Source of the DNA: DASSBG01 sp963800395
GTDB lineage: Bacteria; Pseudomonadota; Gammaproteobacteria; Xanthomonadales; Rhodanobacteraceae
Direction of reading: 5' to 3'
NCBI GenBank assembly: GCA_963800395.1
Contig: CAWDBD010000027.1
Coordinates: forward strand, 1 to 64,000
Length of the DNA: 64,000 bases
Below, piece by piece: positions 1-11,479 of this stretch (the stretch's first letter is position 1; every line of letters begins with the position of its first letter). Made by a program: the position numbers and the translations under genes. The notes beneath the pieces are model-generated. The model searched no databases and was not told where the DNA came from. It saw only the letters and a program-made list of their open reading frames with translations.

Positions 1-709
1 GACAAGCTCGGCATCAGCCTGGATCAGGTCAGGGAGCTGCCGGAACTGTTCACCGCCCAGGCCTTCATCACCACCGATCTGGACGACAACCAGATCACCG
101 CCTTCCACCCCGGCGCCATGGAGGGGGTTCGAACCAGAACCATGTCCGCGAGGTCGAGGGCGTGGAACTTCGGCATCGTCGGTCCGGACAGCCGCGAGGG
201 CGATGATCTCAGCACGCCGAAAGAGTTCGCCGAGGCAGGCGTCCCGTTCATTTTCGATCCCGGCCAGGCCATGCCGCTGTTCCAGGGCGAGGATTTCCGC
301 ACCTTCATCGAACAGGCCAACTACGTGACCGTGAACGACTACGAGTCACACCCTGCTGCAGGAACGCACCGGCTGGTCGGGGTGAAGGACATCGCCGAGC
401 GCGTGGACTTCCTACTCGCACTCCGCGGCCAGGAAGGGCTCGCTGGTGCACGCACGCGCAAGGAGACGTCTGGGAAATCCCCCGCCGCCAGGGCGCGCAG
501 AGGTGGTCGACCCGACCGGCTGGGCGATGCCTACCGCGCCGGACTCGTGTACGGGATGCCAACGGGATGGACTGGCCACCAGCGGGCCGCGTCGCCTCGC
601 TGATGGGCGCCCTCAAGGTGGCGCATCCGGGCACCCAGAACCAGCACTTCGGCCACGGACGAGTTCAAGCGACCACTTCAAGCAGCAGTTCGGCTACGCG
701 CTGGACTGA
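1..709 (+). CDS. PfkB-family carbohydrate/adenosine-type kinase, 5' end missing, frameshifted as given
   Basis: Fragments in all three forward frames together read like one PfkB-family sugar or adenosine kinase. Visible blocks are the mid-protein PFIFDPGQ and VTVNDYES segments, a VDPTG.GDAYRAG-like catalytic/anion-hole segment near 500-545, and a C-terminal segment ending in QQFGYALD at the stop near 709. The start lies before the window. Single-base insertions or deletions (for example near 125, 170, 210 and 350) move the reading frame while the encoded residues stay family-like. That pattern fits read errors better than a decayed gene. It is transcribed towards glpK, which is on the opposite strand. 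The substrate cannot be assigned from sequence alone. Confidence 0.7.
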
Positions 710-746
710 GGCCGGCCGCGACCGCACCACGACCCCCCCCCCCCGT

Positions 747-2259
747 TCAATCGTCCACGCGAAAAGCCATGGTTGCCTCGACGGCCTTGCGCCAACCGGC
801 ATACAGCTGGTCTCGGCGGTCGTCGGGCATCGTTGCCGTGAAACGCGCATCCTCGGACCACAGGCCGGCGATCTCCTCGCGGTCGCGCCAGATGCCCGCG
901 GCCAGCCCCGCCAGGTAGGCGGCGCCCAGCGCGGTGGTCTCGTTGATGCTCGGCCGGACCACCGGCACGCCCAGCATGTCGGCCTGGAACTGGGCCAGGA
1001 AATCATTGGCAATGGCGCCGCCGTCGGCGCGCAGCTCGGCCAGTTCGATGCCGGCATCGGCCTGCATGGCGTCCAGCACATCACGGGTCTGGTAGGCCAT
1101 CGACTCCAGCGCCGCGCGGATGAAGTGCTCCTTGCTGGTGCCGCGGGTCAGGCCGAACACCGCGCCGCGCACGTCGCTTTGCCAGTACGGTGCGCCAAGG
1201 CCGGTGAAGGCGGGGACCAGGTAGACGCCGTCGTTGTCGTCGGCGCGCTCGGCGTAGGCTTCGGAGTCGCCGGCGTGCCGCAGCATGCGCAGGCCGTCAC
1301 GCAGCCACTGCACCACCGAGCCGGCCACGAAGATGCTGCCTTCCAGGGCATATTCGACGTTGCCGCCGAGCTTCCAGGCGGGCGTGGTCAGCAGGCCGTG
1401 CGTCGAGGTGCGCGCCTCGTCGCCGGTATGCATCAGCAGGAAGCAGCCGGTGCCGTAGGTGTTCTTGGCCATGCCCGGGGTGAAGCAGGCCTGGCCGAAC
1501 AGGGCCGCCTGCTGGTCGCCGGCGATGCCGCAGATGGGCACGTCATGGCCGTGGAAGTGCCGCGGCTGGATGTGTCCGTATGTTTCGCTGCACGAGCGCA
1601 CCTGCGGCAGCATGGACGCGGGCACGTCGAACAGTTCCAGCAGGTCCTCGTCCCACTGCACTGGCGATGGATGTCGTAAAGCAGGGTGCGCGAGGCGTTG
1701 GTGATGTCGGTGACGTGCGCCTTGCCGCCGGTGAGGTTCCAGATCAGCCAGGTGTCGATGGTGCCGAACAGCAGCTCGCCCTGTTCGGCCCGCTCGCGCA
1801 CCCCGTCGACGTTCTCGAACAGCCACTTGAGTCTTGGTGCCGGAGAAATAGGCGTCGAGCAACAGCCCGGTGCGTTCGCGGATCAGCGTCTCGACTCCGT
1901 CGCTGCGCATGCGCCGGCAGATCTCGGCGGAATGGCGCGACTGCCAGACGATGGCGTTGTGCACCGGCTCGCCGGTCTCGCGATCCCACACCACGGTGGT
2001 CTCGCGCTGGTTGGTGATGCCGATGCCGGCCACGCGCGATGCGTCGACGCCGGCGTTGTGCATGACCTCGGTCAGCGTCACCAGCACGCTGGTCATGATT
2101 TCCTGCGGGTCATGCTCGACCCAGCCCGGTTTCGGGAAGATCTGTTCGAATTCACGCTGCGCACTCGCCACCACGCGTCCCCGGCTGTCGAAAAGCATGG
2201 ACGCGGGAACTGGTGGTGCCCTGGTCGATCGCGACCACGTAGGACGGTTCACTGTTCAT
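747..2259 (-). CDS. glpK: Glycerol kinase, frameshifted as given
   Basis: ATP-dependent glycerol kinase, which makes glycerol-3-phosphate in the cytoplasm (FGGY family). The true start is the ATG at 2259, giving MNSEPSYVVAIDQGTTSS, the N-terminal phosphate-binding motif. A one-base insertion near 2201 knocks this out of frame with MLFDSRGRVV. Further on are GITNQRETTVVWDRETG, GIAGDQQAALFGQ, the C-terminal ALESMAYQTRDVLDAM block and ADGGAIANDFLAQFQAD. Another shift lies near 1660-1830. Coverage from N- to C-terminus is full, so the gene is probably intact in the cell and the indels are errors. The start ATG overlaps the stop of glpD (ATGA), so glpD and glpK form an operon with glpD first. Confidence 0.85.
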
Positions 2260-3798
2260 GCGCGTTCCTTTTCGAGGACGGTCTCGTCGGTGGCATCACC
2301 ATGGCCGCGCGAGCTTTCCAGATAGGCGGCCACCGACGCGCGTTGGTCAGCGTCCAGGTGCAGTCCCATCTTGGTGCGCCGCCACAGGATATCCTCGGCG
2401 TCGCGAGCCCATTCGTGCCGGCACAGGTAATCGACCTCGGCCTGGTACAGGTCCGCGCCGAAATGACGGCCGAGATCCTCGACGCTTTCGGCCTCGCCGA
2501 TCAATGTCTCGGTGCGGGAGCCGTAATGTCGCAACATAGCGATGTGCCAGTCCCGTCGGCAACCAGGGCCAGCGGTGGCGCCCAGGCCACGAGCTCGCGC
2601 TCGGCGTCCACGAAATCGCCGCCCGGCAGGGGATCGCCTTCCGCGGTCCATGCCGGCAGATCCCGATCCAGGGCCTTAGCCAAGCGGTCCACGGCTTCCT
2701 CGGCCAATCGACGGTAGGTGGTGATCTTGCCGCCGAACACGTTGAGCAACGGCGCACCCTCTCGGTATCCAGCTTCATGCCGGTAGTCGCGGCTGACCAC
2801 GCTGGCATCGCCGCCCTCGTCCGAGCAACGGCCGCACGCCGCTGTAGCTCCAGACGACGTCGTCCGGCCCGACCTGCTGGCTGAAGTAGCGATTGACGGC
2901 CTCGCACAGGTAGCGTGTTTCTTCGTCGCTGATGCTGACAGCGCCCGGACGTGCCCGTGACGTCCACGTCGGTGGTGCCGACCAGGGTGTAGTCGTCCTC
3001 GTAGGGGATGGCGAACACGATGCGCTGGTCGGGCTGCTGGAAGATGTAGGCGTAGTCGTGCTCGAACAGACGCGGCAGCACGATATGGCTGCCCTTGACC
3101 AGCCGCAGATGCGGATGATCGTGGCGGCCGCACGACATTGCCGATGAACTGCCCCGCCCAGGGACCGCAGGCGTTGACCAGCGTGCGTGCGCGTACCTGT
3201 CGATGGCTGGCCATCGGCATCCCGCAGGTCGGCCATGCCAGTGCGCCATCGCTCGCGCGTGCCTTCACGCAGCGCGTATGCGTGCGGATATCGCACCGCG
3301 TGCGAGCGCATCCATGGCGTTGAGGACCACCAGGCGGGCATCCTGGACCCAGCCGTCCGAATAGACGAAGCCACGTTGGTACCTGGACTGCAGCGGCGTG
3401 CCGCTGACATGGCTGCGCAGATCGAGGCCTGTGAATCGGCCAGGGTGCGGTGCGACGGCCCCAGCCGGTCGTAGAGCATCAGGCCCGAGCCGGATCATCC
3501 AGACCGGGCGCAGATGGGATTCGTGCGGCAGCACGAAAAGCAGCGGCCAGGTGATGTGCGGTGCCAGGCGCAGGATCACCTCGCGCTCGGCCAGCGCCTT
3601 GGCCACCAGCCGGAACTCGTATTGCTCCAGATAGCGCAGGCCGCCGTGGATCAGCTTGGTGCTGGCGCTGGAGGTGTGCGAGGCCAGGTCGTCGCGCTCG
3701 CACAGCATCACCGACAGTCCGCGACCGGCGGCATCGCGCGCGATACCCGCGCCGTTGACGCCCCCGCCGACCACCAGCATGTCGGTGTCATGCGCCAT
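2256..3798 (-). CDS. glpD: Glycerol-3-phosphate dehydrogenase (aerobic), frameshifted as given
   Basis: FAD-dependent membrane-associated glycerol-3-phosphate dehydrogenase, which passes electrons from G3P to quinone and forms DHAP. The N-terminus has the Rossmann motif DMLVVGGGVNGAGIARDAAG followed by LIHGGLRYLEQYEFRLV, both GlpD signatures. Later blocks include FAIPYEDDYTLVGTTDVDV, NVFGGKITTYRRLAEEAVD and the C-terminal LCRHEWARDAEDILWRRTKMG. These lie in different frames, with at least four indels between about 2540 and 3480. I chose the start MAHDTDM at 3798 over an upstream in-frame ATG because the family begins just before the dinucleotide fold. The 3' end overlaps glpK, so the two are probably co-expressed for glycerol catabolism. 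Confidence 0.85.
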
Positions 3799-4270
3799 GG
3801 AAGCTGCCTTGGGATGCATGCCTGCGCAACGACATCACCTGCTCAAGCTAACACGGCCTGCATGAAGGCGGAACAAACGCAATGGCGAGCATCCGGGGGC
3901 GAGGGTCGAGCCTGACCGGTGTTCAATCCGCAAGCCAGTCTGCCGCTCCTCCCCAACGGGAATGGGACCGGGGTGATCGGCGCCTCGCGCTAGCCTGCGG
4001 GCATCCAACAAAGTCACTGCGATCCCCGCCTCCGCGGGGATGACGTTCATGGAGATGGCGGTGGTCAGGTACATGCCACGCGGCGGGTCGGTGGAGGCGG
4101 TGCGTGGATCCGATGCAAGCAGCCAAATATTCGCAGGAGCGGCCGTTGGTCGCGAACGTGATTCGCACGGTGTGCCGCCACGCCTGATCGCGGCCAACGG
4201 CCGCTCCTACAGCAGACGATGGTGCGTCCGCTCGTCCGTCCTCGTCCCATCTTCCATGGTTCGCCGCGTT
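3799..4270. other. Intergenic region between glpD and the rRNA operon end
   Basis: No credible gene. It holds a short GC-rich inverted repeat at about 4024-4041 (CCCCGCCTCCGCGGGG), of the dispersed type found between genes in this group. The glpD promoter should lie just after 3798 on the minus strand, but I do not see a clear -35/-10 pair. Confidence 0.5.
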
Positions 4271-4288
4271 CGTGCCGCGCAAAAAAAA

Positions 4289-4357
4289 ACCCCGCACGCT
4301 TGTGACGTACGGGGTTTCACTGCTGAGGACCCTGGCGGTGACCTACTCTCGCATGGG
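4289..4357 (-). repeat. Duplicated rRNA terminator plus 3' fragment of 5S rRNA
   Basis: The hairpin at 4289-4316, with its run of A on the plus strand (U tract in the transcript), repeats the terminator at 4669-4696 almost base for base. It is preceded, in the direction of transcription, by about 32 nt matching the last part of the 5S gene (4326-4357 compared with 4703-4735). The rest of this second 5S copy is absent. This looks like the scar of a deletion or recombination between tandem 5S genes. Confidence 0.7.
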
Positions 4358-4668
4358 TGAGCCGGACCGAACTGCCAGTGGCAGTTCGCAGCCGGCGAAC
4401 GACCGGCCATGGATGGCCGGGCCGGCAATACCCACCATGGAAGGTTGCTTGCGCTAGTTACACGAGCTTGCGGCGACTGTGCCGTGGGTGACGCGCGCAG
4501 CATAGACGTGGCGACGCTCGACGCATGCAACAAGGTCCCTGGAACGCCCGCGTTCGCGGGGACGACCCGCACTGAGGTTACGGCTCACCTCATCGCGCAG
4601 CCCGAGCCCCGCGTCCCGAGTCCCGGCAGTCCCGAGTCCCGACGTTCCGATCCCGGCGCAATAAAAAA

Positions 4669-4696
4669 ACCCCGCACGCTTGTGACGTACGGGGTT
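4669..4696 (-). terminator. Rho-independent terminator of the rRNA operon
   Basis: In the transcript, an AACCCCGTACG arm pairs with CGTGCGGGGTT around a short loop and is followed by a U tract (seven A on the plus strand). It begins about ten bases after the 5S 3' end. Confidence 0.85.
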
Positions 4697-4705
4697 TCAC
4701 TAAGG

Positions 4706-4822
4706 ACCCTGGCGGTGACCTACTCTCGCATGGGCAATGCCACACTACCATCGGCGCGGGTGCGTTTCACTTCCGAGTTCGGGATGGGATCGGGTGGTAC
4801 CACACCGCCATGGCCGCCAGGG
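4706..4822 (-). rRNA. rrf: 5S ribosomal RNA
   Basis: The reverse complement starts CCTGGCGGCCATGGCGG and contains CCGAACTCGGAAGTGAAACG, GCGCCGATGGTAGTGTGG and GCGAGAGTAGGTCACCGCC, the standard 5S features in order. The terminal stem (CCTGGCGG / CCGCCAGG) closes the molecule. It is last in the rRNA operon, about 155 nt after the 23S 3' end. Confidence 0.92.
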
Positions 4823-5114
4823 AATCGGCGCAGGTCGCGCTCTGGCGCGGACCTACATGGGGTTGATCTTCGTGTACGAAGATCATCTGGGAAGTGACAA
4901 GTGTTCTGGTTCCGCCTGACGTGTGTCGAGGCTCGTGGCATGTCGTGAAATCCAACCACCAAGTGTCCTTGGGGTTATATGGTCAAGCCGCACGGATCAT
5001 TAGTACGGGTTAGCTCAACGCATTGCTGCGCTTACACATCCCGCCTATCAACCAGGTGGTCTACCTGGGTCCTTGAGGAGTCTTGAAGACTCGGGAGATC
5101 TCATCTTGGGGCGT

Positions 5115-5145
<31 letters not shown>

Positions 5146-5265
5146 ACTTCCGTTCGTAGCTACCGGGCAATGCCATTGGCATGACAACCCGAACACCAGC
5201 GGAACGTCCACTCCGGTCCTCTCGTACTAGGAGCAGCCCCCCTCAAATCTCCAACGCCCATGGCA

Positions 5266-5347
<82 letters not shown>

Positions 5348-5352
5348 GGCTA

Positions 5353-5392
<40 letters not shown>

Positions 5393-5421
5393 ACCGCCGT
5401 CGATATGAACTCTTGGGCGGT

Positions 5422-5497
<76 letters not shown>

Positions 5498-5598
5498 ACC
5501 TACTTTCGTACCTGCTTGATCCGTCGATCTTGCAGTCAAGCACGCTTATGCCTTTGCACACAGTGCGCGATGTCCGACCGCGCTGAGCGTACCTTCGT

Positions 5599-5641
<43 letters not shown>

Positions 5642-5903
5642 ACCCACCACACACGGTCCCTGACCCGGATTACGGGCCCAGGTTAGAACGTCAAGCACAT
5701 CAGGGTGGTATTTCAAGGTTGGCTCCACGCCAGCTAGCGCCAGCGCTTCAATGCCTCCCACCTATCCTGCACAGATGAACTCAACGTTCAGTGTGAAGCT
5801 GTAGTAAAGGTTCACGGGGTCTTTCCGTCTTGCCACGGGAACGCAGCATCTTAACTGCGATTTCAATTTCACTGAGTCTCGGGTGGAGACAGTGCCGCCA
5901 TCG

Positions 5904-5997
<94 letters not shown>

Positions 5998-6030
5998 CAA
6001 GGGCTTCGCCGAAGCTGACCCCATCAATTA

Positions 6031-6065
<35 letters not shown>

Positions 6066-6694
6066 GTCCACTTTCGTGTTTGCAGAGTGCTGTGTTTTTG
6101 ATAAACAGTCGCAGCGGCCTGGTCACTGCGGCCCCCCAACGCTCAGCACCGCACGGTGCCACGTCAAGGGGCGTACCTTCTCCCGAAGTTACGGTACCAT
6201 TTTGCCTAGTTCCTTCACCCGAGTTCTCTCAAGCGCCTTGGGATTCTCACCCTGCCTACCTGTGTCGGTTTACGGTACGGTCTCGATGCAGCTGAAGCTT
6301 AGGGGCTTTTCCTGGAAGCGTGGTGTCAGTCACTTCGCTCTTGTGAGCTCGTCTCAGTGCTCGGTGTAAAGGATGCCGGATTTGCCAAGCAACCACACCT
6401 ACCACCTTTCTCCGGGACAACCAACGCCCGGTAGACCTAACCTTCTCCGTCCCCCCATCGCACTGCATTGAGGTGCTGGAATATTAACCAGCTTCCCATC
6501 GACTACGCATTTCTGCCTCGCCTTAGGGGCCGACTCACCCTGCGCCGATGAACGTTGCGCTAGGAAACCTTGGGCTTTCGGCGAGGGGGCTTTTCACCCC
6601 CTTTATCGTTACTTATGTCAGCATTCGCACTTGTGATACCTCCAGCAAGCCTCTCGACTCACCTTCGCAGGCCTACACAACGCTCCTCTACCGC

Positions 6695-7196
6695 TCAGAG
6701 GACAGATGACAGCAGACGGCCGACAGAAGAGTGTTCAGTAATCAGTAGTCAGGATGCCGCGTCGCGACCCCATTTGCTGTGGAGTCCAACCAGCATCTTT
6801 GCAATGGTGCGGTATTCCTCGCGCCACGCATTCACCATGGCGGCATCCAGATAGCCAAGATCATGGCTATACGATGCCCAGATGCGCATTTCATCGGCCG
6901 ATCCGATCGCCATCAGCACATAGCGTCGAAACTCCGCCTTTGATGCACTCTGTTTGCCAAACCCCTCGGCCAAATTGGCGCAGATGGATTTGCTGGCACG
7001 GCGCATTTGATCGGCCAATGCCCATTGCTCCAGCTTCGGATACCCCAAGCTGATGCGATGAACCTCCAGCGAGATCGCATACGCCTTGCGGAACACATGC
7101 AATTGCTCCACATCCTGGATGGCTGAAGCCACCCCTTTCTGTCTACTGTCCACTGAACACCCTTCTGTTTACTGTCCGCTGTAATCTGTCCTCTGA
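6695..7196 (-). other. 23S rRNA intervening sequence (helix 45 site)
   Basis: A long imperfect stem bounds the insertion: TCAGAGGACAGAT near 6695 pairs with ATCTGTCCTCTGA near 7184-7196, and the pairing extends further inward. Such stems are normally cut by RNase III, removing the insert without ligating the rRNA. It contains one protein-coding gene (6749-7153) in the same orientation as the rRNA. Confidence 0.8.
6749..7153 (-). CDS. 23S rRNA intervening-sequence four-helix-bundle protein
   Basis: A 134-residue protein encoded wholly inside the helix-45 insertion. The core begins QLHVFRKAYAISLEVHRIS and continues ALADQMRRASKSICANLAEG and KAEFRRYVLMAIGSADE, then a fourth helix. That is the pattern of the four-helix-bundle (S23/IVP) family encoded by 23S insertions in Leptospira, Coxiella and others. 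Members form pentamers and have a basic surface; their role is unknown. It is co-oriented with the rRNA and probably expressed from the rRNA transcript. The first 15-20 residues may not be native, since a start closer to QLHVF would fit the family better. It is clearly related to the product at 7885-8235 but diverged, so this is not a recent copy. Confidence 0.85.
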   Translation of the reverse strand: MDSRQKGVASAIQDVEQLHVFRKAYAISLEVHRISLGYPKLEQWALADQMRRASKSICANLAEGFGKQSASKAEFRRYVLMAIGSADEMRIWASYSHDLGYLDAAMVNAWREEYRTIAKMLVGLHSKWGRDAAS

Positions 7197-7253
7197 ACCC
7201 CGAGCTTCGGTACATGGCTTGAGCCCCGTTGAATCTTCCGCGCGGGCCGACTC

Positions 7254-7321
<68 letters not shown>

Positions 7322-7566
7322 CTTCCCACTTCGTTTACCACTTAGCCATGATTTGGGGACCTTAGCTGCGGGTCTGGGTTGTTTCCCTTTTCACGACGGA
7401 CGTTAGCACCCGCCGTGTGTCTCCCGTGCACTACGTGTTGGTATTCGGAGTTTGCAATGGTTTGGTAAGTCGCGATGACCCCCTAGCCATAACAGTGCTC
7501 TACCCCCAACAGTATTCACACGAGGCGCTACCTAAATAGCTTTCGAGGAGAACCAGCTATCTCCGA

Positions 7567-7605
<39 letters not shown>

Positions 7606-7807
7606 GCATTTTTCAACATACGTGGGTTCGGTCCTCCAGTCGGTGTTACCCGACCTTCAACCTGGCCATGGATAGATCACTCGGTTTCGGGTCTACTGCC
7701 AACGACTATGCGCCCTATTCAGACTCGGTTTCCCTTCGCCTCCCCTAGATGGTTAAGCTTGCCACTGACAGTAAGTCGCTGACCCATTATACAAAAGGTA
7801 CGCGGTC

Positions 7808-8325
7808 ACTCCGTCACTCAAGAACTCCGTTCTTGTGTGACTCCGTGCAGAAACTAGCGTCTAGAAACTAGAAACTAGAAAGAGCTATTCGTAGCGTTTT
7901 GCAACACCACGTATCATCCGGCCGATCTCCTGGTAGCGCGCATTCAAATCATCAAAATGCGCAGGCTCCAGATAGCCAAGATCCTTGCTGAACTCGAGCC
8001 AGACCCGAGTTTCGTCGCACGATCCCAACGCCATGAATAAAAAGCGCCTTACCTCGGCCTTGCTTGTTTGCTTGCCCATCCCTTCGGCAATATTGGCCGG
8101 AATCGACTTCGTCGCACGACGAAGCTGACTTCCCAACCCGTATTGCTCGATTTTTGGAAACGTCAGACTCAGCTTGTGCACTTCCAACGCACTGGCATAA
8201 GCCTTCTTGTACACGTCCAATCGATGATAGGGCATGCTTTTGCTCCTTCTAGTTTCTAGTCTCTAGTTTCTAGTCTCTGCAGTGGGTCGGAGTCACTCAC
8301 GCGCGAAGCGCTTGAGTGACGGAGC
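7808..8325 (-). other. 23S rRNA intervening sequence (helix 25 site)
   Basis: The flanks are strongly self-complementary. CTCCGTCACTCAAG near 7811 pairs with CTTGAGTGACGGAG near 8311, and a series of CTAGAAACTAG units at 7855-7880 pairs with CTAGTTTCTAG units at 8249-8275. The outcome is a very long RNase III-type stem around one coding sequence. The short repeated unit in each arm suggests the stem has grown by repeat expansion. Confidence 0.8.
7885..8235 (-). CDS. 23S rRNA intervening-sequence four-helix-bundle protein
   Basis: A 116-residue four-helix-bundle protein of the S23/IVP family, encoded inside the helix-25 insertion in the rRNA direction. It has the family pattern HRLDVYKKAYASALEVHKLS, GSQLRRATKSIPANIAEG, KAEVRRFLFMALGSCDETRV and DLGYLEP. 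It begins with a compact MPYHRLDVYKKAY start, typical of full-length members. It is paralogous to the protein in the other insertion, roughly half-identical by eye. The family function is unresolved; proposals include binding the fragmented 23S rRNA or acting as an RNA chaperone. Confidence 0.88.
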   Translation of the reverse strand: MPYHRLDVYKKAYASALEVHKLSLTFPKIEQYGLGSQLRRATKSIPANIAEGMGKQTSKAEVRRFLFMALGSCDETRVWLEFSKDLGYLEPAHFDDLNARYQEIGRMIRGVAKRYE

Positions 8326-9026
8326 TCCCACTGCTTGTACGCATACGGTTTCAGGGTCTATTTCACTCCCCTCTCCGGGGTTCTTTTCGCCTTTCCCTCA
8401 CGGTACTGGTTCACTATCGGTCGGTCAGTAGTATTTAGCCTTGGAGGATGGTCCCCCCATGTTCAGACAGGGTTTCACGTGCCCCGCCCTACTCGGATTC
8501 ATGCATGATGCCCTTTCGCCTACCGGGCTGTCACCGTCTTTGGCCACCCTTTCCAGAGTGTTCAACTAGAACATCGTGCACTTTTGGGCTAGTCCCCTTT
8601 CGCTCGTCGCTACTCAGGGAATCTCGATTGATTTCTTTTCCTCCGGGTACTTAGATATTTCAGTTCCCCGGGTTCGCCTCGCAACCCTATGTATTCAGGT
8701 TGCGATACCGCTTGCGCGGTGGGTTTCCCCATTCGGACATCTCCGGGTCAACGTCTGTTGCCGACTCACCGGAGCTTTTCGCAGGCTGCCACGTCCTTCA
8801 TCGCCTCTGACCGCCAAGGCATCCACCGTATGCGCTTTGTCACTTGACCATATAACCCCAAAACCACTCGGGGCATACAATCTCACGACGTTTTGCCTAC
8901 TTGCCTCAACGACACGTCTGGTTCGGCAGAACCAGAACGCTTGTCACTTCCCTATTTTCAATGAACACCACAGGGCCTCAACGCCAGGTGGTTTCGTGTT
9001 CTTTTAGTGTGCGCGGTTACCAGAAG

Positions 9027-9102
9027 TGGTGGAGCCAGCCGGGATCGAACCGGCGACCCCCTGCTTGCAAAGCAGGTGCTCTCCCAGCTGAGCTATGGCC
9101 CC
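9027..9102 (-). tRNA. tRNA-Ala (anticodon TGC)
   Basis: A 76-nt cloverleaf in the 16S-23S spacer. The acceptor strand GGGGCCA pairs with TGGCTCC with one mismatch class and is followed by an encoded CCA. The anticodon loop reads TTTGCAA, and the T loop contains GGTTCGATCC. Confidence 0.95.
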
Positions 9103-9278
9103 TTTGGCTGGTCTTTTCGCGCGATGACTGCGGTGCGCTTGTCGCTCGCTCGGTCACGTACTGGTGTACGCTCCCTCGCTCGCTCTGGCGCGCGCCTTGC
9201 CCTCGCGCGAAAATCCTGCGCCAAAGCACTTGCGGACGTTGCCGTAAGCGTGTGGCACCCGGCCATCACTGGCCGAAC

Positions 9279-9355
<77 letters not shown>

Positions 9356-9463
9356 GGTCAGAGCACGGCCAACAACGTGCCGCCTTGCGACGGCTCATTG
9401 TCATCTGTCTTCTGGTATGCAGGTCACTTGTGTGGGCGTCTTGCCGGGAGTGGAAGTCGTTCT

Positions 9464-11012
<1,549 letters not shown>

Positions 11013-11246
11013 GAGTTTTCGATCAGTCCGAAGACCGATCTATCTTCTTGAAGGTCCGTACCCGACCAGTATCTCATTGCTGAACTACTAGTACTTTGTT
11101 TTGGGTTTGGACGCTCTGTTACTTGGACTTCTTCGTCCCAGCAAGGCGCCCACACAAGTTACCTGCGCACACTGTCAATGAACATCGCTGCTTCACCCCG
11201 TTGCCGGAGCTCCGCGGCTTGAGCATTTCGCCCAAGCGAGCCGCAC

Positions 11247-11274
11247 ATCTTACACTGGATTTCGGCGTCGTCAA
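11247..11274 (-). promoter_or_regulatory. Candidate rRNA operon promoter with UP element
   Basis: On the minus strand, TTGACG (11269-11274) is separated by 16 nt from TAAGAT (11247-11252). An A/T tract (AAAAAAAATTT, 11287-11297) just upstream resembles an UP element. The bases after the -10 are GC-rich, as in stringently controlled rRNA promoters. It sits about 235 nt before the 16S gene. This is inference from spacing and composition. Confidence 0.5.
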
Positions 11275-11479
11275 CAGCTTTGGCCAAATTTTTTTTCAAC
11301 GCGTCGTTCGGGTTGCCGACTGTTCAGCGCAAGGACTGCACCGGGCAACCAGTCTGCCGTCATGAAAGAGGTTCCCGGACGCACTGTCAGCTCACGCGAG
11401 CCCATGCCAGACAGGCCCCTGAAGCAGCATGCACGCGCCCCGGCTGCCGAAGCAGCCGTTGATCAACGCGTCCCCGGCA

